A stretch of DNA of 64,000 nt from Allosphingosinicella deserti. GTDB lineage: Bacteria > Pseudomonadota > Alphaproteobacteria > Sphingomonadales > Sphingomonadaceae. Shown here one piece after another: positions 38,301 through 47,000 of the stretch (positions are counted from its first letter, which is position 1; each line of letters starts with the position of its first letter). A program made the position numbers and the translations under genes. Under the pieces are notes generated by a model, which worked only from the letters and a program-made list of their open reading frames with translations, searched no databases and was not told where the DNA came from. The stretch lies in the NCBI RefSeq assembly GCF_003012735.1, contig NZ_PXYI01000004.1, positions 558,001 to 622,000 of the forward strand, read 5' to 3'.

Positions 38301-38362
38301 TGTCGGCGCGCTACGATTCGCTCGGCCGCATCCTGGCGGTTGGCGCGACGCTCAACTTCTGA
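35303..38362 (+). CDS. TonB-dependent receptor of the glycan locus
   Basis: A 1019-residue outer-membrane receptor: signal peptide (ending TSAMAQ), TonB-box-like GIVVTGSRI, plug (about 55-180, with VLNRIPQIAPDSQQ and VLTGGASAVYGSDAVAGVVNF), and a barrel ending VGATLNF. Cysteine pairs in the loops (for example in SGCQL and LTCST) suggest disulfide-stabilised extracellular parts. It lies 33 bp after the asparaginase and ends 57 bp before a strong terminator, so it closes the operon. It probably imports the oligosaccharide or glycopeptide that the neighbouring hydrolases degrade. Confidence 0.9.
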   Translation: MRQTNVLLFASTCLATAFATSAMAQELNATGAEVSETTANADASDAVSEAGTGAGIVVTGSRINRPNVTAAAPITSVTSEAIRAQAAVNIEEVLNRIPQIAPDSQQNYQDSDGRQRIKLRNLGFERTLTLVDGKRLGTMNGIDANMIPTALIQRVDVLTGGASAVYGSDAVAGVVNFIMNDDFEGIQINGNYNLYAHNNKAGLISDVAGQYGFGSPARNFATDGGRVDLSLTAGTKLFDDRFHISGYVNYRKAALVPYSARETSGCQLVETVKDGPLTCSTSTYTPYGYISPRSGASNGNAYVNNPNGNGTLVPFTDALAANPYDGYSFQREAERWNAGGFASFKISDAAEVYANAMWFRDRSSNPYPARALSYTAYGESPYVVNCNNPLMSQSQAQTICGDLAGTAATAPLEVRYRFANVPDIEDVYLNKGLRITGGLRGSFAEGWSYDVGGVYARNRQATTWGEPDFDRVNNSLNVVNVNRTLTCASVVNGTDPNCRPFDAFSPRSTINDSALYDYLVEGNFGTSTTINTLYNGIATVQGDLGTYGIKSPWAEQGVAIAFGAEYREDKLKSFADEIWREQNGGSDAALSQHVWEGNVELQVPIIERKKFAHLLQFNGAYRLSKYSSNPDTFSTWKAEALWAPVADITFRGSINRAQRAPTVVEAFQGSNISYDRITTAYNDICAPTVTYVTDPRTGVRTAVYGSPTASREVCAATGLADNLYGSTSLVCPDEVGCTVRRGGFAVDPETAYTKTFGVVLRPRFVPGLTFSVDRFLIDLNDSIGYNDYDYFSNGCLATGDEFFCRMFVRNADGTLYSAPGGNPSTGFIRGGTTNYYKSKSHGWDFQGQYALSLGSAGRLDFDFAGSLTTYAGGQDSPILAKYNCTGYYGGGCSQLIPKWTHSLRGTYTTADRFFSASVNWRHLGPLTNVSNSGDPALGYTQAGERETFYRIGAYDYFDLALSFRVTEAFSFRVSANNILDKTPPILPNSYNYGLSRSNTLSARYDSLGRILAVGATLNF

Positions 38363-38418
38363 TCGGGCACAACAAAATGGACCACCTTGTCTCGAGGTGG
38401 GCCATCAGCACGTGAATG

Positions 38419-38451
38419 GCGGGCGCGGTCAATCGATCGCGCCCGCTTTTT
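38419..38451 (+). terminator. Rho-independent terminator of the glycan operon
   Basis: GCGGGCGCG (38419-38427) pairs perfectly with CGCGCCCGC (38438-38446), followed by TTTTT. It stands 57 bp after the TonB-receptor stop and just before the convergent gene ending at 38458. Confidence 0.9.
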
Positions 38452-38457
38452 CGTGCG

Positions 38458-39000
38458 TCAGAGTTCCAGGCGTGTGACGCTCTTCGACGGCGCCGGCTGC
38501 CGCGTTCTGCGGCGGCTGAACAGGGCATAGGCACCGACGCCGATCGCGGCCATCACTGCGACCTTGGTCGCCAGACCCTTCTTGTTGTGCTTCCACTCGG
38601 CCCGAACGCCCATCTCGCCGGGGATGTTCGGCACCTTGCCGCGGCCCAGATCCTCGACCACGCCCTCGACCACGTTGATGCGGTCGGCGCCCATCAGCAG
38701 CAGCCAGTGCATCCAGTTGCTCTCGCTGTAACGGAAAGCGACCCGGCGAATCATGCCGCTGACGCCGGACGGCGGGTTGGCCGTTCCGAACACGGCAGGG
38801 CGGCGGATGTGTTCGATCGACTGAAGGATCTCGACGTTCGATTGCTGGACTGGAGGACGCTGCCAGTTCGATGTGAGCCCGGGATCCTTATCCCGCTCAC
38901 GATAGGGATAGGTCGGATCGTTGCGGGGATCCGCATCAACCGCCCACCCCGTCACGGACGAGGTGTCGACCAACGTCTTGTTTCCGGTAAGTGCGTTCAT
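38458..39000 (-). CDS. Hypothetical membrane-anchored protein
   Basis: A 180-residue protein of unknown family. The N-terminal part is hydrophilic with aromatic and proline residues (DPTYPYRERDKDPGL), the middle holds YSESNWMHWLLLMGADRINVVEG, and one predicted membrane helix lies near the C-terminus (ATKVAVMAAIGVGAYALF) followed by a basic tail. The ATG at 39000 is 14 bp after the stop of the zinc alcohol dehydrogenase, so the two form an operon. No catalytic motif is seen. Confidence 0.65.
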   Translation of the reverse strand: MNALTGNKTLVDTSSVTGWAVDADPRNDPTYPYRERDKDPGLTSNWQRPPVQQSNVEILQSIEHIRRPAVFGTANPPSGVSGMIRRVAFRYSESNWMHWLLLMGADRINVVEGVVEDLGRGKVPNIPGEMGVRAEWKHNKKGLATKVAVMAAIGVGAYALFSRRRTRQPAPSKSVTRLEL

Positions 39001-39014
39001 GTGTCGCTCCTCGC

Positions 39015-40163
39015 TCACGCTGCGTTCGGGATCAGCACCGGCTTGATGCAATTGTCGAGCTTGGCCGAGAACATGTGGTAGGCGTCGGCGATGTCCTCGA
39101 GCGGGATGCGGTGGGTGATCATCGCCTTGGGATTGATGCGACCCGCCTTCACGTGATCGATCAGCCTGGGCAACAGCCGCTTCACCGACGCCTGATTGGC
39201 ACGCAGGGTCAGTCCCTTGTTCACGACATTGCCGATCGGAACGATGTTGCCGGTGGGGCCGTAGACTCCAACGATCGAGACGATCCCGCCTTTCTTCACC
39301 GAGTTGATCGCCCAATGCAGCGCGATCGCGTTGCCGGCTTCGAGCTTGAGCTTGGTGCCGAACAGCCATTGCAGCGCGTTGCCGGCCGCATCGCCGCCGA
39401 CCGCGTCGATCGCGACATCGGCGCCGAGGCCGTCCGTAGTTTTCTTCATGAAGACGACGACGTCATCCACCTCCTTGAAATTGTAGACTTCGGCCGGGCC
39501 GAAGGTGCGAGCGAATTCGAGCCGATATTCGAGATGATCGAACACGATGACCCGGCCGGCACCGAACAGCCATGCGCTGCGTGCGGCCATCAGGCCCACC
39601 GGCCCGGCGCCGAAGATGACGACCGTGTCGCCCTTCTGGATGCCCCCCATCTCGGCCGCCTGGTAGCCGGTCGGGACAACGTCGGTGAGGAGCACGGCAT
39701 CGTCCGGATCCATCCAGTCGGGGATCAAAGTCGCGCCGAAATCTGCGTAGGGAACGCGCGCATATTCCGCCTGTCCCCCCTGGAAGCCACCGGCTGTGTG
39801 CGAATAGCCGAAGATGCCGCCGACGGCCGTCGCCTGCGGGTTTGATTCGTGGCAATTGCCGAAGAGGCCCTGCTTGCAGAAATGGCATTGACCGCAGGCG
39901 ATGTTGAACGGCACCAGCACATGGTCGCCGGCCTTCAAGTTGGTCACCTCGTCCCCGACCTCCTCGACGATCCCGCAGAATTCATGGCCGAAGGTGGTGC
40001 CGACCCGGGTGTCCGGCACCATGCCGTGATAGAGGTGCAGGTCGGACCCGCAGATGCACGAGCGGGTGACGCGTACGATCGCATCGCGCGGATGCTCGAT
40101 CCTGGGCATCTTCTTCTCTTCGACACGGACCCGGTACGGGCCTCGATAATCCATCGCCAGCAT
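39015..40163 (-). CDS. Zinc-dependent alcohol dehydrogenase (formaldehyde-dehydrogenase-like)
   Basis: A 382-residue medium-chain dehydrogenase/reductase. Catalytic zinc ligands are visible in CICGSDLH and GHEFCG, and the structural zinc site in CGQCHFCKQGLFGNC. The NAD-binding motif is FGAGPVGLMAARSA (about residues 185-198). The CGSDLHLYHG form and the length resemble glutathione-independent formaldehyde dehydrogenase-like and threonine dehydrogenase-like enzymes; the alcohol or aldehyde is not known. The start at 40163 has AAGGAG at good spacing. The hypothetical gene follows in the same operon. Confidence 0.9.
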   Translation of the reverse strand: MLAMDYRGPYRVRVEEKKMPRIEHPRDAIVRVTRSCICGSDLHLYHGMVPDTRVGTTFGHEFCGIVEEVGDEVTNLKAGDHVLVPFNIACGQCHFCKQGLFGNCHESNPQATAVGGIFGYSHTAGGFQGGQAEYARVPYADFGATLIPDWMDPDDAVLLTDVVPTGYQAAEMGGIQKGDTVVIFGAGPVGLMAARSAWLFGAGRVIVFDHLEYRLEFARTFGPAEVYNFKEVDDVVVFMKKTTDGLGADVAIDAVGGDAAGNALQWLFGTKLKLEAGNAIALHWAINSVKKGGIVSIVGVYGPTGNIVPIGNVVNKGLTLRANQASVKRLLPRLIDHVKAGRINPKAMITHRIPLEDIADAYHMFSAKLDNCIKPVLIPNAA

Positions 40164-40291
40164 AAGCAGCTCCTTCGTTCCGATTGCCTGCCCAACCGGA
40201 TCGGCGCGCCATGGTTCCGGGCGACGCGAACACGCGGTCGACCCGGCGTCTGTTTCACGCGAGGTTCCTGATTTGGATCAGGAATATTGAA

Positions 40292-41114
40292 TCAGGTGCC
40301 GGCGCCTTCCGCCTGCAGCCGGGCCATGAACGAATTCTCAGGTGCCGGAGAATGGGTGTAGGCGCGAATGCGACTGGTCCAGAGATGAAGCGCCACCGTA
40401 TCGACCGGAACAACATCTTCGAACCGCCGTGAGGGATCAAGCACCCATGACGCGTGCTCCTTCGCAACCGGATAGAAAATGTGCGTCGAATGAACCCGAT
40501 GCGACAGGTCATGCGCCTCGGCAAGGCGGGTCAGCGCCATGGTGCCGGCGGCGCCGCGCGGCATCTTCGCAATTCCTGTGCGCCCGGTGGTCAGGTGCCG
40601 CCATCGCGCGGTCGCTCGGGACGGCCAGGGCAGCCAATCCGGCACCGTCTCCTCCTCGAAGAGCGTCAGCAGCTCGGCAAGCATGGGCGATTCCTGGGGA
40701 ATGCGCAGCACGCTGCCGAGAACGCGGCCGGACGCGTCGCGCCCCGCCACGAAGGTATCGTCGAAGAACAAAGGTGCCCGCAAATAGATGTCGCAATCCA
40801 CCCAAATGCCAAGGCCCCTGCGCTGGATCTCGTAACGAAAGCGCCCGGAAAAGAGGGCTACATCGCCGCGCGCATGGCGGATGAGGGCGTGGCGCGGCAG
40901 GATCTGCCCGGCATCCCGAAGCACCACTCCGACCGGCAGTCCGCGCGGCCGTTGATAAGTAAAGGGCAACCGGGTGGCCCTGCCGCACCACGGACGCGAT
41001 GCAGGAGCGCTCGACGAAGCCAAGTTCTGTTCCCACCCATAACATGCAGCAGGTCGCCAATCCGCCACCGCTCACGTTGTGGAGCGACGCCTGCTCCAAA
41101 AGATTAGGGGACAT
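40292..41114 (-). pseudogene. Glycosyltransferase (capsular polysaccharide synthesis type), frameshifted
   Basis: The N-terminal part (MLWVGTELGFVERSCIASVV, then GHPVALY) and the C-terminal part (TYQRPRGLPVGVVLRDAGQI, then GLGIWVDCDIYL) both match one family of glycosyltransferases with a DXD-like motif, but they lie in different frames. The break is at about 40957-40963. Restoring two bases in the CTTTACTTAT region would give a continuous VALYTYQRP, so a 2-bp deletion is likely. The rest of the C-terminal frame (to 40292) is intact. It is a recent pseudogene or a sequencing error. No polysaccharide genes are adjacent. Confidence 0.75.
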
Positions 41115-41195
41115 GGTTTCAGCTCTTTACGCTACAAAGCCGGCCCACTCCCACATCCGGAACGGATCCGCAACGTTGCCCGAGAGGCTGCGCGC

Positions 41196-41810
41196 TCAGT
41201 GCTTGCCCCATAGCTCCTCGAGGCGCGCATCGCGTCCGCAGCGATATCGGTAGTAGCGGTAGCGGACCGGGTTCTTCTTGTAATAATCCTGATGATAGGT
41301 CTCGGCCGCGTAGAAGCGGGAGGCGGCCAGCACCGGAGTAATGACCTTGCCGCCCAACTGTCGATTCGCTTCAGCTTTGGCGGCTACGGCAATCTTCCGC
41401 TCTTCGGCATTCTTGGCGAAAATCGCGGTCCGGTAGCTCTCGCCGCGATCGCAGAACTGGCCCCCGGCATCGGTGGGATCGACGGTTCGGAAAAAGTGCC
41501 GGACGAGCGCGGCATAGGACACGCGCCTGGGGTCGTAGAGCACGGTCACCGCCTCGTAATGACCGGTGCCGCCTGCGGAGACCTGCTCATACGTGGGCTT
41601 GGCCAGCGTGCCGCCGGTGTAGCCTGAAACGGCGCGAAGCACGCCGGGCACTTTCTCGAAATCCGCTTCGGTGCACCAGAAGCAGCCGCCCGCGAACACC
41701 GCAGTGTCGGTCGCTGCCGCCGGGGCTGCCTGTGCGGGCGTGAGCGTGCCGGAGGTGAAGGCGAGGGCAAGAGCGAGCAGAAGCTGCGCAGCGAGGCTAT
41801 GGATCGTCAT
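41196..41810 (-). CDS. msrA: Peptide-methionine (S)-S-oxide reductase, exported
   Basis: A 204-residue enzyme that repairs oxidised methionine. The catalytic Cys43 is in [21 protein letters not shown] without the first three residues, and the family marks [16 protein letters not shown] and [13 protein letters not shown] follow. The late Cys in YRCGRD could be the resolving cysteine. A signal peptide (residues 1-29, ending PAQAAP) places this copy in the periplasm, unlike the cytosolic E. coli enzyme. It stands alone between two unrelated genes. Confidence 0.93.
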   Translation of the reverse strand: MTIHSLAAQLLLALALAFTSGTLTPAQAAPAAATDTAVFAGGCFWCTEADFEKVPGVLRAVSGYTGGTLAKPTYEQVSAGGTGHYEAVTVLYDPRRVSYAALVRHFFRTVDPTDAGGQFCDRGESYRTAIFAKNAEERKIAVAAKAEANRQLGGKVITPVLAASRFYAAETYHQDYYKKNPVRYRYYRYRCGRDARLEELWGKH

Positions 41811-41861
41811 GCCCCAAAGATAGTGCGTCCGCTTACCACTTCCATGCGGGCGCCCCGCGCA

Positions 41862-42101
41862 TCATGCCTGGGTGAGGTCGAACGCCATCATCGCGAACAG
41901 CAGGCCGGCAAGGCCGAGGAACAGCGCGGCCAGCATATATCCTGCCGGACGCAGCATCTTCTGTTCCCAGGCGTGCAGATCGTCCTGATCCTTCAGCCGA
42001 TAGAAAGTATAGCTCGACACCAACCCGACTGCCAAGGCGATTGCTCCCCCCACGTCTTCCTCCGCTTCGAATAACCCAACGACGCCCGCGCGCCGCCCCA
42101 T
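41862..42101 (-). CDS. Small hypothetical membrane protein
   Basis: A 79-residue protein with two predicted membrane helices (about residues 17-33 and 53-74) joined by the charged loop FYRLKDQDDLHAWEQKMLRPA. The ATG at 42101 is chosen because it begins the coherent protein; an ATG 48 bp upstream is possible. No family is recognised. It lies 51 bp upstream of msrA on the same strand. Confidence 0.55.
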   Translation of the reverse strand: MGRRAGVVGLFEAEEDVGGAIALAVGLVSSYTFYRLKDQDDLHAWEQKMLRPAGYMLAALFLGLAGLLFAMMAFDLTQA

Positions 42102-42193
42102 GTCTTCATTATAGACGAAAGATGGTGAATCCAACGCCAATGGTGGCACTTAGCCGCCGAAACGAAACCACTCATCGAGATGACGGTGCAACG

Positions 42194-42228
42194 TGACACC
42201 GGTTGCCGATGTGTATAGTTCGGCAACC
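42194..42228. promoter_or_regulatory. ACCGGT box and inverted repeat before the pectin genes
   Basis: TGACACCGGTTGCC (42194-42207) resembles the box before the third TonB receptor. GGTTGCCG (42201-42208) is repeated inverted as CGGCAACC (42221-42228), with 12 bases between. It lies about 20 bp upstream of a good ribosome site, so it may be an operator or a leader hairpin. Confidence 0.4.
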
Positions 42229-42247
42229 GCGCACGACGGGAGAGGAT

Positions 42248-42370
42248 ATGGCGATCAACTGGAATTTGCGCAGGCAAGCGCAATCAACCGGGGTCGACGG
42301 CATCGGGGCGCATGTCGCCCCGGCAAGCACGATCCAGCAAGCCGCGGCGTTGGTTGAACTGCGAACATGA
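42248..42370 (+). CDS. Possible 40-residue leader ORF ahead of pectate lyase remnant
   Basis: ATG at 42248 has an excellent ribosome site (GGGAGAGG). The frame (MAINWNLRRQAQ to ALVELRT) ends in TGA at 42368, overlapping the ATG of the pectate lyase remnant at 42367. This looks like translational coupling. The peptide matches nothing I know and may be a leader, a small protein or the stump of a deleted gene. Confidence 0.35.
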   Translation: MAINWNLRRQAQSTGVDGIGAHVAPASTIQQAAALVELRT

Positions 42371-42925
42371 CAGCGCTTCTGCTTGCTCTCGCCGTCACCG
42401 TAGCGAAGCCCGCCTTCGCCCAGCCGTTGCCGGCATTTCCCGGTGCAAAAGGTGCGGGACGGCTGGCGACCGGCGGACGCCCGATCCTGGTTCACCGGTA
42501 ACGCGATGGAGGGGCGCGTTCCAGCGGATGGGTGGAGCCTGGTCTCGGGGCTGAACGGCCGCGACCAGCGGCTGGCGAGGTCGCTCGCATTTTCGCCGAT
42601 CAGACGGGACCGCGCGCCGAGCGCCTACGAGCGCGTCCTGGCGAGGGCAGGGGCGTCGCACGTCCGCGATACCGTCGATCTGCGTGTTCTTGCGAGCGTA
42701 CGCGATCGTACCGGCACGCTGATCGACAGCCAACAGGACGTCGGCGGCTGGCCCGTGCTCGAGCCTGGCCAGCCGAGGGCGGATGGAGACGGCGACGGAA
42801 TGCCCGCCGATTGGGAGCGGGCGCACGGTTTCGACGCGGCGGATCCGTTCGACGGCGGGAGGGACGCCGATGGCTATGGCTACACCAATGTCGAGGCGTC
42901 GCTGAACGGGCTGGTGGCGCAGTGA
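42367..42925 (+). pseudogene. Pectate lyase (PL1) remnant with deleted catalytic core
   Basis: The N-terminus, from ATG 42367, has a signal peptide and the typical pectate lyase opening LPAFPGAKGAGRLATGGR, then stops at 42499. In another frame from about 42480 a typical pectate lyase C-terminus continues: SWFTGNAMEGRVPADGW, then GWPVLEPGQ and the calcium-like DGDGDGMPADWERAHGF to NVEASLNGLV. The parallel beta-helix with the active site, some 200 or more residues, is missing. One internal deletion with frame change explains this. The remnant stop overlaps the GTG of the pectinesterase. Confidence 0.8.
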
Positions 42926-43956
42926 GCGGCTTCAGCCGCCGGGAGGTCTGTCTCGGTCTCGCCGCCACTGGGTTCCTGAGCCCCGCGGGCGCGGCAGCAG
43001 CGCCTTACGACGCCGTGGTTCGGCGCAGCGGCGGAACCCACAGCAGCCTCGGCGCGGCGCTCTCGAGCGCCCCGCCGGGGGAGGCGCCGTATCGGATCCT
43101 GCTCGGGGCCGGTCGCTGGGAGGAGAAACTCACAATCGCTCGACCCAATGTTGCGCTGATTGGAGAGGATCGCCGGCGCACGATCCTGACCTCGGCGATC
43201 GCCTCGGGCCATGCCAAGCCGGCCGGTGGCACCTACGGCACGTTCGGATCGGCAACATTGACCGCCGAAGCGCCGGGCTTCAGCGCTCGCACCCTGACGA
43301 TCGAGAACGGCTTCGACTATGTCGCCAATCTGCGCAGCAGGGCGATCGCGGACGCACAGGCGGTTGCTCTGGCCTTCGGCTTCGGTGCCGATCGTATGCG
43401 GATCGAGAATGTCGAACTGCTCGGTCACCAGGACACATTTTATCTGCGCGGCGGACGCGCATCGGTGCGGAACTGCCTGATCGCCGGCGGAGTCGACTTC
43501 ATCTTCGGTGGTGCGGCGGCCTTGTTCGAAGGATGCGAAATCCGCTCTCGCCTGCGCCCCGGCGAGCCGCTCCAAGGCTATGTCGCGGCGCCGAGCACCC
43601 CGCGCGAGCAGCCTTACGGGCTGGTTTTCGCCAATTGCCGATTGACGCGTGAAGCCGGCGTGCCGCCGGCGTCGGTCTGGCTCGGCCGCCCTTGGCGCGC
43701 CGGCGGCAATCTCGGCCTGCGCGGCGCCGCCGCCTATCTCGATTGCTGGATGGACGCCCATATCCACCCGGAGGGATGGACCTGGATGGGCTATAAGGGG
43801 CCGGGCGGCTATGCGATGCGCTTCGAGCCCGGCGACGCACGCTTCTTTGAATATCAAAGCCCCGGCCCTGGCGCGCGGCGCAACCGCGCACGGAGTCAGC
43901 TTAGCATGGCAGAGGCGAGAGCTCACAGTTCCTTGCTCGGCGACTGGAAACCCTGA
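42922..43956 (+). CDS. Pectinesterase (CE8), Tat-exported
   Basis: A 344-residue pectin methylesterase with a Tat-type leader (FSRREVCLGLAATGFLSPAG). It removes methyl groups from pectin. The right-handed beta-helix carries the catalytic marks GHQDTFYL, GGVDFIFGGA (Asp) and LGRPWR (Arg). The length fits bacterial CE8 enzymes. The GTG start overlaps the stop of the pectate lyase remnant, so it was probably the second gene of a pectin operon. It is convergent with a large TonB receptor. Confidence 0.92.
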   Translation: MSGFSRREVCLGLAATGFLSPAGAAAAPYDAVVRRSGGTHSSLGAALSSAPPGEAPYRILLGAGRWEEKLTIARPNVALIGEDRRRTILTSAIASGHAKPAGGTYGTFGSATLTAEAPGFSARTLTIENGFDYVANLRSRAIADAQAVALAFGFGADRMRIENVELLGHQDTFYLRGGRASVRNCLIAGGVDFIFGGAAALFEGCEIRSRLRPGEPLQGYVAAPSTPREQPYGLVFANCRLTREAGVPPASVWLGRPWRAGGNLGLRGAAAYLDCWMDAHIHPEGWTWMGYKGPGGYAMRFEPGDARFFEYQSPGPGARRNRARSQLSMAEARAHSSLLGDWKP

Positions 43957-43967
43957 CGCGGTTCGGT

Positions 43968-43992
43968 CCTCCCCGCCGCAACGGCAGGGAGG
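43968..43992. terminator. Hairpin between convergent pectinesterase and TonB receptor
   Basis: An 11-base-pair-long stem with one mismatch (CCTCCCCGCCG and CGGCAGGGAGG) and a CAA loop fills the 45-bp gap between two convergent stops. There is no T-run, but its place suits a bidirectional terminator. Confidence 0.5.
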
Positions 43993-44001
43993 GTTCGATC
44001 C

Positions 44002-47000
44002 TCAGAAGATCATGCGCACGCCGGCGGTAATGATTCGGCCGGTGCTCGCGTAGGTCTGGGTCACGGGATTATCTTCGTACATCGTGCGATATTGCGGCTC
44101 GTTGGTGAGATTGCGGCCTTCGATCGTCAGTTTGAGAATGTCGTTCACGTTCCATGCGAACGCGGCGTCGATGTTGAGCGTGTTCTCCGTGTACCCGAAA
44201 TCGGCGAAGACCGGCGAGTTGCAGGGACCGCCACCCTGGGTCGTCGTTCCGACGGCGCAGGTGCCGCTCGAAAGCGGGAAACGGTTCACATAACGCTTTC
44301 GATAGGCGCCCGAAACGCGCGCCGACCAGGTCTTGTTTTCATAATAGAAAGTGGCGTTGAACGAATCCGGAGAGGTGTTGAGGAACGGCCCGGTATCGAA
44401 CGTGTTCTCCGCCGTGCTGGGTCCGGTGCGGGTCGTGTTGAGGACGGTGCTGGTCAGGTAATTGAGCTTCGACTCGATGTGGGTGTAGTTGGCGGTGATG
44501 CCGAAGTCGCGGAACGCCTCTCCGATGAAGTCGAAATTGGTTTGAACGTTGACTTCGATGCCCTTGATCGATCCGCCCGGCGCGTCACGGAACTGGCGCA
44601 CCGCATAGACCCCGCCGTCGCGCGTGTAGTCACGAAGCGGAACGTTGGTGATCGTCCCGATCACCTGCTCCAGGAGGGCCGGCTCAAAGACATCGGAAAG
44701 CGGCGCCTCGAGTGCGATCTGCTGCGGGAACGATTTCAGGTCCTTGTAGAACAGGGACAGCCCAATGAGGCCGCTGCGACCGAAATAGCGCTCGAAGCTC
44801 ACATCGAAATTGGTCGACCGAAACGGGCTGAGATAGGGATTGCCCACGGTGACGACCGGCGCGGTGGTGTTGTTGAGGCTGGTCGGGAACGACGTCGTGC
44901 CAGGGGTTAGCGCACTCAGCTGCGGCCGCGAGATCGTCTTGGATACGGCGGCCCGGATCAGGAAATCGCGCACGGGCTCGTAGACGATATTCGTCGAAGG
45001 AAGCACGTCGGTATATTGATTGTGCGCAACCACTGCCACGCCTACCGCGCTGCGCCCGCCGCCGACATTGCCTTCGCCGGTAACCCGGGTGCGTGCGACT
45101 CGGACGCCGACATCCCCGCGCAGAGGGCGGCCGAACAGCACCGTGTCGAAATCCACCTGAACGAAGCCGGACAGATCCTTCTCGGTGACTGCGTTGCTCT
45201 CGCGTCCATCAATGATGGCGCGGTAATCGCCCCACTTGTTCACGCAGTTGCAATCGATCTGGAAATATCTGCGAAACGCATTCAGATCCGGCGCATAAAA
45301 GCTCGTCGGCGTTCCCTCGGACACGGTGAGACCCTGGCCGAAGCTCAGCAAACGGCCAAGATCGGTGATCTTCAGCCCGGCTTCTTGCAATGTCGGGTTG
45401 ATCGCCTCGATGTCCTGCTCGCGGCGTCCCTGATCGGCTTCATAGTTGAACTGCTTGTAGGTCCCGCCGAACCGCAGTGTGAACGCATCGTTGAAGTCCC
45501 AGGCGAAGTTCAGCCGGCCGACCTTGAACTCGTTGCTGACGCGCGTGTTGAAGTAGCGGATCGTCGACAGGCCTTTGACCAGCGTCCACTGGTTGGGATC
45601 GGCGACGTCGAAGCCTGGGCTGAAGACGGGCATGATCCCGCCCTCGCGCTCGTCGAACGTGTAACCGTCTCGGTCCAGCGTGTTGAAGTCGGCCAGCAGG
45701 CCGGTTGCGCGGAACTTGGAGCTCGACCAGCCGAGCGTACCTTCGGCGCGGAAACGATCGGTGAATTCCTGGGTAACGTTGAGCGTACCCTGCTTGAACT
45801 GGGTATTCCCGAATTGGGCGTCGGCTGAGCTTCGCCAGTCGACGTCGTCGAGCAGCAGGTAATCGGCCTGACCCACCTCGTTAACATGCGCTTGACGGAG
45901 CTTGGTGTTGGTGCGGCCGAGAAGCGGAACGAAGCCTGCCAGCTGATCGGTGCTGGGAATGAAGCCCGGGGACACCGGGGAGTTGTAATAATCGAACGGA
46001 TCGAGGTTGTTGGGATTGTAGCTGTTGATCGTTCCCGGAACGAGCGTGTTGCCGTAGATTGACTGCCCGCATTCGACGGTCGCGCTGGGACGGCACGCCT
46101 GGAACAATCCGGTGGCAGTGGCGGTGCCGATCCGATCGGTGACACCGTTGGCGTTGAGGCTGCCATTGGCATTCCGGAGCGGACGGATCGTTCCCTGGGT
46201 GAAGCGCGGATTGGCGGCTGTCGACGTCGTCGGGAAGTTTCGGTTGAGCCCGATTGTCGTGATCGCGTTGACGGTGCTTTCCTGCCGATAGCGCGAATAG
46301 ACGCCATCGAGCACGATCTCTGTCCGGCTGGACGGCTTCCACTGCATGGTAAGGGTGGCGCCGAGGCGATCGTAGGACAGATCCTGCCGCCCGATCGAGG
46401 GCAAGGTCGGGATGATCGTCGTCGGCGCGATCAGGGCGTAGGCGGCCGGATCCGATCCGAAGGTGGCGCCGGTCCCGGCGGTGCTCGGCCGTGCGAACCC
46501 GAATGTCGGCGGCGTCACGCCGGGTATCTGCGAATTGCGATAGGCATATTCGAAATTGCCGATGCTGCGCCGATAGGCATCAATCTGCTGCTTCTGATCC
46601 TGGTAGGCGAACGAGCCGAGAATGCCGAACGAGTCGCTGAACCGTTTGGAGAAAAGGGCCGTAAGCCGCGGATTCACGGTGCCGCCATTCTCGCGATACT
46701 CCCCTTCGAGCCCAAGGGCGACGCGATCGGTCTTGAAGCTGAGCGGCCGGCCGGTGGTGAGATCGATGATCGCGCCAAGCGAGCCCTCGTCGTTCGACGC
46801 CGAAGTCGACTTGGTCACCTTGATGCCGCCGAACAACTCGGATGCGAAGGTGTTGAAATCGAAGCCGCGGGTGCGGTTGGCACCGGCGTCCGAGCTGATT
46901 CCCCCGGCAACGGCCTGCGCGTCCGCACCGTTGAGGCGGACCATCTGGAAGTCGCCGCCGAGGCCGCGGACGGTGATCGATCGACCTTCGCCATTCTCGC

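Noticed and set aside
20760-38451. Glycan locus as a recently acquired island
   Set aside because: I see no integrase, tRNA-flanking direct repeat or clear change of composition; tRNA-Met at 19482 is near, but no repeat of its 3' end was noticed beyond the locus.
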